In this document: piece by piece, positions 57,108-64,000 of the stretch
How the letters are laid out: every line of letters begins with the position of its first letter
Position numbering within the stretch: the first letter of the stretch is position 1
DNA from: Flavobacterium sp. TAB 87
GTDB lineage: Bacteria > Bacteroidota > Bacteroidia > Flavobacteriales > Flavobacteriaceae
Assembly: GCF_001529295.1 (NCBI RefSeq)
Contig: NZ_LLWK01000037.1
Location: 558,001-622,000 of the forward strand
DNA: 64,000 nucleotides
Reading direction: 5' to 3'
Program-made: the position numbers and the translations under genes
Notes under the pieces: generated by a model
The model's database searches: none
What the model saw: the letters and a program-made list of their open reading frames with translations, nothing else
Told to the model about the DNA's origin: nothing

Positions 57108-57911
57108 ATGGCAAACAAAATAGAAGTTAAAGACTTACTAGAAGCAGGTGTTCACTTCGGACACATGACTAGAAAATGGGATCCAAACATGGCTCCTTAC
57201 ATTTATATGGAGCGTAATGGTATTCACATTATCAATCTATACAAAACAGTAGCAAAAATTGAAGAAGCTAATGAAGCTTTGAAAAAAATCGCTGCATCAG
57301 GTAGAAAAATATTATTTGTTGCTACCAAAAAACAAGCAAAAGACATCGTTGCTGAAAAAGCAAAAGCTGCAAACATGCCGTACATCACTGAAAGATGGCC
57401 TGGTGGAATGTTAACAAACTTTGTTACCATTCGTAAAGCAGTTAAAAAAATGGCTACTATTGATAAAATGAAGAAAGATGGTACTTTCATGACTTTATCA
57501 AAAAAAGAGCGTTTGCAAGTTGATCGTCTTCGTGCTAAATTAGAAAAAAACTTAGGTTCAATTGCTGATATGTCTAGACTACCTGCAGCATTGTTCGTAG
57601 TAGATATTAAAGCAGAACACATCGCTATAAAAGAAGCTCAAAAATTAAACATTCCAGTTTTTGCAATGGTTGATACTAACTCTGATCCACGTGAAGTAGA
57701 GTTTGTAATTCCATCAAATGATGATGCTTCTAAATCAATCGACAAAATTTTAACTTTAGTAACAGCTGCGATCGTTGACGGTCTTTCTGACAGAACTTCT
57801 GATAAAGAAACTGAAACTGTAGCTACTGAAAACGCTGCTCCAGCAACTCCAGCTGCTCCGGCAGTAGAAGCTGCTCCAGCTGTTGAGGCTGCTCCAGAAA
57901 CTAAAGAATAA
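57108..57911 (+). CDS. rpsB: 30S ribosomal protein S2
   Basis: A 267-residue S2 (VKDLLEAGVHFGHMTRKWDP, GRKILFVATKKQAKDIV, ERWPGGMLTNF, VFAMVDTNSDPREVEFVIPSNDDA). After about residue 235 there is an Ala/Pro/Glu-rich tail with imperfect repeats (PAVEAAPAVEAAPETKE), common in Bacteroidota S2. Forms the usual pair with tsf downstream. Confidence 0.98.
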   Translation: MANKIEVKDLLEAGVHFGHMTRKWDPNMAPYIYMERNGIHIINLYKTVAKIEEANEALKKIAASGRKILFVATKKQAKDIVAEKAKAANMPYITERWPGGMLTNFVTIRKAVKKMATIDKMKKDGTFMTLSKKERLQVDRLRAKLEKNLGSIADMSRLPAALFVVDIKAEHIAIKEAQKLNIPVFAMVDTNSDPREVEFVIPSNDDASKSIDKILTLVTAAIVDGLSDRTSDKETETVATENAAPATPAAPAVEAAPAVEAAPETKE

Positions 57912-57920
57912 ATCAAACAA

Positions 57921-58015
57921 TTTAAAGATTGGAAGATTTAAAAATTAAAAGAATATTGATTGTCAAATTAGTAAACTTTAAATTTTTAAATTTTTCGATC
58001 TTTTAATCTTTAAAC
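57921..58015. repeat. AT-rich imperfect inverted repeat between rpsB and tsf
   Basis: Left arm 57921-57951 (starting TTTAAAGATTGGAAGA) and right arm 57976-58015 (ending AATCTTTAAAC) are near complementary, so most of the 114-bp gap can fold into one long hairpin ending 11 bp before the tsf ATG. Related sequences occur before thiC and the thiE/tenI-like gene. Confidence 0.55.
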
Positions 58016-58025
58016 TAAAAACATT

Positions 58026-58850
58026 ATGGCAACAATTACTGCTGCAGACGTAAATAAATTAAGAACAATCACTGGTGCAGGAATGATGGACTGCAAAAAA
58101 GCATTGGTTGAAGCAGAAGGAGATTTTGATTTAGCAATCGAAAACTTACGTAAAAAAGGACAAAAAGTAGCTGCAAACCGTTCAGATAGAGAATCTACTG
58201 AAGGAGCTGCTATCGCTGTTGTTAATGCTGAGAAAACTGCTGGTGTAGTGATCACATTAAACTGTGAGACTGACTTCGTTGGTATGAACGAAAGCTTCGT
58301 GAAAATGGCTACTGAAATGGCTAATTTAGCGTTGAATTTTAATACTAAAGAAGAATTTTTAGCTTCAGATTTCAACGGAATCACTGTTGCTGATAAATTA
58401 ATCGAGCAAACAGGTGTTATTGGTGAAAAATTAGAAATTAGAACTTTTGAGAAATTAGAAGGTGCTTTTGTTGGATCTTACATTCACTCAGGAAACAAAA
58501 TTGCTACAATAGTTGCTTTATCTGCAAAAGTTGATGGTGCTGAAGAAGCTGCTAGAAACGTTGCAATGCAAGCTGCTGCTATGAACCCAATCGCTTTAGA
58601 TGCTGATGGTGTTGATGCTGCAATTGTAGAAAAAGAAATTGAAATCGCAAAAGAACAATTACGTGCTGAAGGAAAACCAGAAGCGATGTTGGAAAACATT
58701 TCTAAAGGTAAAATTCAACGTTTTTACAAAGATAACACTTTAGTAAACCAAGATTATATTAAAGATGGTTCAGTAAGCGTTGCTGCTTACGTAAAATCTG
58801 TAGATGCTAACCTAACAGTTACAGGTTTCAAAAGAGCTGCTTTAGGATAG
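58026..58850 (+). CDS. tsf: Elongation factor Ts
   Basis: A 274-residue nucleotide exchange factor for EF-Tu. The N-terminal UBA-like domain (TAADVNKLRTITGAGMMDCK) and the core (LNCETDFVGMNESF, VGSYIHSGNKIA) are intact. Co-transcribed with rpsB, followed by a terminator. Confidence 0.98.
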   Translation: MATITAADVNKLRTITGAGMMDCKKALVEAEGDFDLAIENLRKKGQKVAANRSDRESTEGAAIAVVNAEKTAGVVITLNCETDFVGMNESFVKMATEMANLALNFNTKEEFLASDFNGITVADKLIEQTGVIGEKLEIRTFEKLEGAFVGSYIHSGNKIATIVALSAKVDGAEEAARNVAMQAAAMNPIALDADGVDAAIVEKEIEIAKEQLRAEGKPEAMLENISKGKIQRFYKDNTLVNQDYIKDGSVSVAAYVKSVDANLTVTGFKRAALG

Positions 58851-58885
58851 TCTATTGCGGTTGAATTTTCAAATTTTACTTATAT

Positions 58886-58924
58886 AAAATCTCATTTGGC
58901 CTTAAAACCAAATGAGATTTTTTT
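58886..58924 (+). terminator. Terminator after tsf
   Basis: AAAATCTCATTTGG pairs with CCAAATGAGATTTT around an 8-nt loop; ends in a T-run, 35 bp after the tsf stop. Confidence 0.88.
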
Positions 58925-58979
58925 TATACAATTAACTTTTGTTGAAGCAGTACTTTTTTAATGGAATCAAATAAATCAT

Positions 58980-58987
58980 TATTTTTG
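58980..58987 (+). promoter_or_regulatory. -7 box for queuosine precursor transporter
   Basis: TATTTTTG fits TAnnTTTG, 18 bp before the start; the -33 position reads TTTA. The leader contains a two-codon ORF, ATG-AAG-TAA at 58998-59006, whose stop overlaps the real start (TAATG). Confidence 0.4.
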
Positions 58988-59005
58988 AAATTCTAAAATG
59001 AAGTA

Positions 59006-59659
59006 ATGTTTAAAACTAAAAAGGAGCTTGTTTTTGTAATACTTGCTGGTATTTTTATAACCAATGCTGTAGTTGCGGAATTGATTGGTGGAAAACTAAT
59101 TCAAATCGGACCTTTTGTAATGAGCATCGGAATTTTACCCTGGCCAATTGTGTTTTTAACTACCGATTTAATCAATGAGTATTTTGGTGAAAAGGGAGTT
59201 AAAAAACTTTCATTCATCACCGCAGCGCTTATCATCTACGCCTTTATACTACTATTCATGGCGATCATCATTCCAGCCGCCAAAGGAATTAGTCCTGTTA
59301 ACGACGATCAATTTCAGGCTGTGTTTGGTCAAAGTATGTGGATAATCGTCGGCAGTATTATTGCATTTATGATCTCACAACTCATCGATGTATGGGTATT
59401 TTGGTTTTTTAAAAACAGGACAGGAAATAAAAAAATATGGCTCAGAACTACGGGATCTACCGTAATTTCGCAGCTTTTTGATTCTTTTATTGTACTTGGA
59501 ATTGCATTTTGGTTGCCCGGAAAAATAGACTTTGATATCTTTATTTCTTCTGCAACTGTTGGTTACATTTTCAAATTATCGCTTGCTATTATACTGACTC
59601 CCTTAATTTATTTGGGACATCATTTAATTAAAAAGTATTTAGAAAACGACACCCATTAG
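59006..59659 (+). CDS. Queuosine precursor transporter (YhhQ/VUT family)
   Basis: A 217-residue membrane protein with six predicted helices. It carries the family patterns NAVVAELIGGKL, WPIVFLTTDLINEYFGEKGV and SQLIDVWVFWFFKNRTGNK ... RTTGSTVISQLFDSFIVLG. The family imports queuosine precursors such as preQ0 or preQ1 in proteobacteria. With queG elsewhere in the window, this supports salvage as well as synthesis of queuosine. Own promoter; 61 bp before tag. Confidence 0.88.
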   Translation: MFKTKKELVFVILAGIFITNAVVAELIGGKLIQIGPFVMSIGILPWPIVFLTTDLINEYFGEKGVKKLSFITAALIIYAFILLFMAIIIPAAKGISPVNDDQFQAVFGQSMWIIVGSIIAFMISQLIDVWVFWFFKNRTGNKKIWLRTTGSTVISQLFDSFIVLGIAFWLPGKIDFDIFISSATVGYIFKLSLAIILTPLIYLGHHLIKKYLENDTH

Positions 59660-59720
59660 CTTAATTTTAAAAGCACGAAAAGATAGAATAATCTAGATTT
59701 TTATATCTTTAAAATAAAAA

Positions 59721-60278
59721 ATGGAAAAAGTGCGCTGCGGCTGGTGTTTGTCTAGTGATCTTTATAAAAAGTACCACGACGAAGAATGGGGAACACCAGT
59801 TTACGATGACGAAACACTATTCGAATTTCTAATTCTTGAAACTTTTCAAGCTGGTTTAAGCTGGATTACTATACTCAATAAAAGAGAAAACTTCAGAGTC
59901 GCTTTTGATCATTTCGACTATCAAAAAATTGCTTTATATGAGGATTCTAAAATTGAAGAACTACTACAAGATGCAGGAATTATTCGAAACAAATTAAAAA
60001 TTTATTCGGCGGTGACTAATGCACAAGCCTTTATTAAAATTCAAGAAGAATTGGGCAGTTTCTCCAACTACATTTGGCAATTCACGAATGCAAAAACAGT
60101 TAACAACCGACCAAAAACCTTAAAAGAGGTTCCTGCGACTACGCTACTTTCAGATGCAATTAGCAAAGATTTAAAAAAACGTGGTTTTAAATTTGTCGGC
60201 TCAACAGTCGTTTATGCGTACCTCCAAGCAACTGGAATAATCAACGATCACATCCTAGATTGTTGGACCAGAAGCTAG
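59721..60278 (+). CDS. tag: DNA-3-methyladenine glycosylase I
   Basis: A 185-residue HhH-superfamily glycosylase that removes 3-methyladenine. Zinc ligands are in place: RCGWC at the N-terminus, the YHDEEWG His, and C-terminal HILDCW (His/Cys). The substrate pocket segment LFEFLILETFQAGLSWITIL is intact. Length equals E. coli Tag. 61 bp after the transporter gene; no clear own promoter. Confidence 0.96.
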   Translation: MEKVRCGWCLSSDLYKKYHDEEWGTPVYDDETLFEFLILETFQAGLSWITILNKRENFRVAFDHFDYQKIALYEDSKIEELLQDAGIIRNKLKIYSAVTNAQAFIKIQEELGSFSNYIWQFTNAKTVNNRPKTLKEVPATTLLSDAISKDLKKRGFKFVGSTVVYAYLQATGIINDHILDCWTRS

Positions 60279-60362
60279 TATTCTATTACACTTTTTAATG
60301 TTCAACAAACAACAGCAATTATAAAAACTTAAAATTTATAGCTTATACTTCATAATTTTTGA

Positions 60363-60370
60363 TACATTTG
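60363..60370 (+). promoter_or_regulatory. -7 box for the thiamine operon
   Basis: TACATTTG fits TAnnTTTG and lies 6 bp before the first base of the TPP riboswitch, as expected for its promoter. No clear -33. Confidence 0.5.
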
Positions 60371-60376
60371 CGTTTC

Positions 60377-60456
60377 ACTTTAGGGGTGTCTGCAATTTGC
60401 AGGCTGAGATTTTACCCTCTGAACCTGATCTAGTTCATACTAGCGTAGGGAAAAGT
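60377..60456 (+). promoter_or_regulatory. TPP riboswitch (thi box)
   Basis: The aptamer has the conserved thi-box blocks: AGGGGTG, GCTGAGA, ACCCTCTGAACCTGATCT, and TACTAGCGTAGGGAA. P1 can form from ACTTT (60377-60381) and AAAGT (60452-60456). Thiamine diphosphate binding should lower expression of the downstream thiS-thiC genes. The likely expression platform includes the palindrome CGCACAATTGTGCG (60472-60485), with no poly-T, so control may act on translation or through another fold. Confidence 0.96.
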
Positions 60457-60532
60457 AAGATGACTTCTTGTCGCACAATTGTGCGTCCTTGTAGCCATTC
60501 CTAAAGTATAATTGACTCTAAATTATAACGGA

Positions 60533-60739
60533 ATGGAACTAAAAATAAACAATCAAATCAAACAATTTCAAGCAGATGCGCTAAGCATTCAAGCCTTGCT
60601 TGATATTGAAATTCCTCAAAAACAAAACGGCATCGCCGTTGCGATTAACAATACTGTAATTCCAAAATCCAAGTGGAATTCTCATTTCCTCCATAAAACA
60701 GATACTGTCATTATTATTTCAGCCACGCAAGGCGGATGA
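60533..60739 (+). CDS. thiS: Sulfur carrier protein ThiS
   Basis: A 68-residue ubiquitin-like sulfur carrier for thiazole synthesis, ending in the required Gly-Gly (ISATQGG). I start at the ATG 60533 (MELKINN); a TTG at 60512 would only add seven residues. First gene after the TPP riboswitch; thiC follows after a repeat-containing 108-bp gap. Confidence 0.93.
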   Translation: MELKINNQIKQFQADALSIQALLDIEIPQKQNGIAVAINNTVIPKSKWNSHFLHKTDTVIIISATQGG

Positions 60740-60744
60740 TATAA

Positions 60745-62671
<1,927 letters not shown>

Positions 62672-62693
62672 TTAAAATATTCACGAATTGACG

Positions 62694-62737
62694 AATTGAA
62701 GGATTTGTTGATCAATCAACTTTTGAATCTTTGAACA
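62694..62737. repeat. Short AT-rich inverted repeat between thiC and thiE-like gene
   Basis: The inner hairpin GTTGA-TCAA-TCAAC (62707-62720) is flanked by ATTGAAGGATTT and its partial complement TTTTGAATCTTTGAAC. It ends 11 bp before the next ATG and resembles the other two repeats. Confidence 0.4.
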
Positions 62738-62747
62738 TAAATAAAAA

Positions 62748-63365
62748 ATGATAGTACTTACCAATCCAACTTCAGTTGCCAAAGAAATTGACATTATTCA
62801 TGAATTGTTTGATGAAGGTTTGGCGATTTTACACATTCGTAAAAACGAAATTTCTAAAAAATTAATGAAGGATTTTATAAATAGTATTGATCCAAAACAT
62901 CATGATAAGTTGGTTTTGTGCAGTCATTACATTTTAGCAGATTCTTTTAATATCAAAGGCCTACATCTCAACTCGCAAAAAAGGTTTGATATACAAGGAA
63001 CACTGGAGCAATCGGCAATCTCGTATTACAAATCGAAAGGGTTAAGCATCTCGACTTCGGTACATTCTATCGAAGAATTTAATACGCTAGAATCGCATTT
63101 CGATTATGCTTTTCTTGCTCCAGTTTTTCCAAGTATTTCCAAAGAGAATCATTATTCAAAAATAAATCTTTTAGAAGCTATTCAAAAAAGAACCAATTAT
63201 AATACTAATCTAGTCGGTTTGGGTGGAATAAATTCTGACACCATCGAAGAGACTCTAGCGAATGGTTTTGATGATTTTGCGCTACTAGGAACTATCTGGA
63301 CTGCTAAAAACCCAATAAAAAATTTCAAATTATGCCAACAAATCGTCCATTCGTACTCACTGTAG
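62748..63365 (+). CDS. ThiE/TenI-family protein (thiamine phosphate synthase or thiazole tautomerase)
   Basis: A 205-residue TIM-barrel protein of the ThiE/TenI superfamily. It has LHIRKNEISKKLM (TenI-like; ThiE usually has a QxRxK pattern), HSIKGLHLN-type region IKGLHLNSQKR, and STSVHSIEEF with the His that is catalytic in B. subtilis TenI. The phosphate end GLGGINSDTIEE ... FDDFALLGTIW is kept. The substitutions fit a TenI-like thiazole tautomerase better than a true ThiE, though a divergent ThiE is possible. Its end overlaps thiD by 34 bp. Confidence 0.8.
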   Translation: MIVLTNPTSVAKEIDIIHELFDEGLAILHIRKNEISKKLMKDFINSIDPKHHDKLVLCSHYILADSFNIKGLHLNSQKRFDIQGTLEQSAISYYKSKGLSISTSVHSIEEFNTLESHFDYAFLAPVFPSISKENHYSKINLLEAIQKRTNYNTNLVGLGGINSDTIEETLANGFDDFALLGTIWTAKNPIKNFKLCQQIVHSYSL

Positions 63366-64000
63366 CAGGATTAGATCCTTCGGGAGGTGCCGGCATTTTA
63401 GCCGACTGTAAAACATTCGAACAACATCAGGTTTTGGGCTTGGCAGTGGTCACGGCAAACACCATTCAGACTGAAAATAAATTTATTCAAATGCAATGGA
63501 TCGACCTAGATTTTGTATTGGAATCGATTACGACCTTATTTAAACATTATGCAATAGCAGTGGTTAAAATCGGAATTGTTCCATCGCTACTTTTTTTAGA
63601 TGCAGTAGTTACGACTATTAAAAAAGTCGCGCCGACAACTAAAATTGTTTGGGATCCTGTTTTAAAATCATCTTCTAAATACAATTTTTTGACTTTAGAA
63701 GACGGGAGTGAATTGAACTCAATCTTGAAAAAAATTGATTTAATAACACCCAATTACGATGAGATATTGCAATTATTCCCGAGTTTTATTAGCGATAAAT
63801 TATGGTTAAAGAACGAACTTCCAACCACGATTTTATTAAAAGGTGGACATAATTGTGCAGCGTTGGGTACTGATTATTTATTTGTAAAAAACAACATTAT
63901 CGAATTACCTCCAAACGATGCTGAACACCAACCCAAACATGGTTCTGGCTGCGTACTTTCATCTGCAATTGCGGCAAATCTCGCGTTAGGAAAAAACATG
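63332..64000 (+). CDS. thiD: HMP kinase / HMP-phosphate kinase ThiD (partial)
   Basis: At least 223 residues; the frame is open to the window end, so the C-terminus is missing. It starts MPTNRPFVLTVAGLDPSGGAG, the substrate-binding signature of ThiD, and carries TTILLKGGH and the anion-hole/catalytic segment KHGSGCVLSSAIAANLALG. It phosphorylates HMP and HMP-phosphate for thiamine. It overlaps the preceding gene by 34 bp in another frame, implying translational coupling. Confidence 0.95.
   Translation, partial: MPTNRPFVLTVAGLDPSGGAGILADCKTFEQHQVLGLAVVTANTIQTENKFIQMQWIDLDFVLESITTLFKHYAIAVVKIGIVPSLLFLDAVVTTIKKVAPTTKIVWDPVLKSSSKYNFLTLEDGSELNSILKKIDLITPNYDEILQLFPSFISDKLWLKNELPTTILLKGGHNCAALGTDYLFVKNNIIELPPNDAEHQPKHGSGCVLSSAIAANLALGKNM

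Overview
The window is a chromosomal segment of a member of the Flavobacteriaceae (Bacteroidota), most likely Flavobacterium or a close relative. The evidence is the low GC content, Bacteroidota-type promoters (-7 box TAnnTTTG, sometimes with a -33 TTTG), weak or absent Shine-Dalgarno sequences, gliding and type 9 secretion genes (sprA, a remB-like gene), and the pairing of alternative complex III with a caa3-type oxidase. I see no prophage, transposon, CRISPR array or genomic island. Nearly all of it is core genome.

Layout: 1-3.6 kb, a MacAB-like ABC exporter (adaptor cut by the window edge). 3.8-5.2 kb, a DUF4403 lipoprotein. 5.2-10.3 kb (minus), the second half of the cytochrome oxidase system: cyoE/ctaB, two subunit III genes, subunit IV, a Cys-less thioredoxin-fold-like protein, SCO1, DUF420 and a small CxMC membrane protein. 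10.5-14.3 kb, a remB-like outer-membrane protein, deoC, vanZ-like and gcvH. 14.4-22.1 kb, sprA behind ruvA. 22.2-27.5 kb, maeB, a CBS protein, queG and ruvB. 27.6-38.9 kb (minus), one long respiratory operon actA-actB-actC-actD-actE-actF-ctaC-ctaD. 39-44.4 kb, a SPOR protein, then infB, nusA and rimP. 44.5-51.4 kb, a universal stress protein, tRNA-Gln, a DUF2723 membrane protein, a polysaccharide deacetylase, a Cys-less thioredoxin and a metallophosphoesterase. 51.7-55.7 kb, polA and a LacI-family regulator. 56-58.9 kb, rplM-rpsI-rpsB-tsf. 59-60.3 kb, a queuosine-precursor transporter and tag. 60.4-64 kb, a TPP riboswitch followed by thiS, thiC, a thiE/tenI-like gene and thiD (cut by the window edge).

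How the genes work together: the act operon oxidises menaquinol and passes electrons through c-type hemes to the caa3 oxidase encoded by ctaC/ctaD plus the separate subunit III/IV cluster. CyoE makes heme O, and SCO1, DUF420 and probably the small CxMC protein help assemble the oxidase. SprA and the RemB-like protein belong to the gliding/type 9 secretion surface machinery. QueG and the YhhQ-type transporter both serve queuosine formation or salvage.

I found no clearly new multi-gene system. The observations most worth checking are: queG, which has no ATG, GTG or TTG start for its full-length frame and seems to begin at ATT; a terminator-like hairpin between the promoter and start of rimP-nusA-infB; two thioredoxin-like proteins without redox cysteines; the small CxMC protein; a family of related AT-rich inverted repeats just before start codons of operon genes; a nested dyad upstream of deoC; and a degraded coding fragment upstream of polA.
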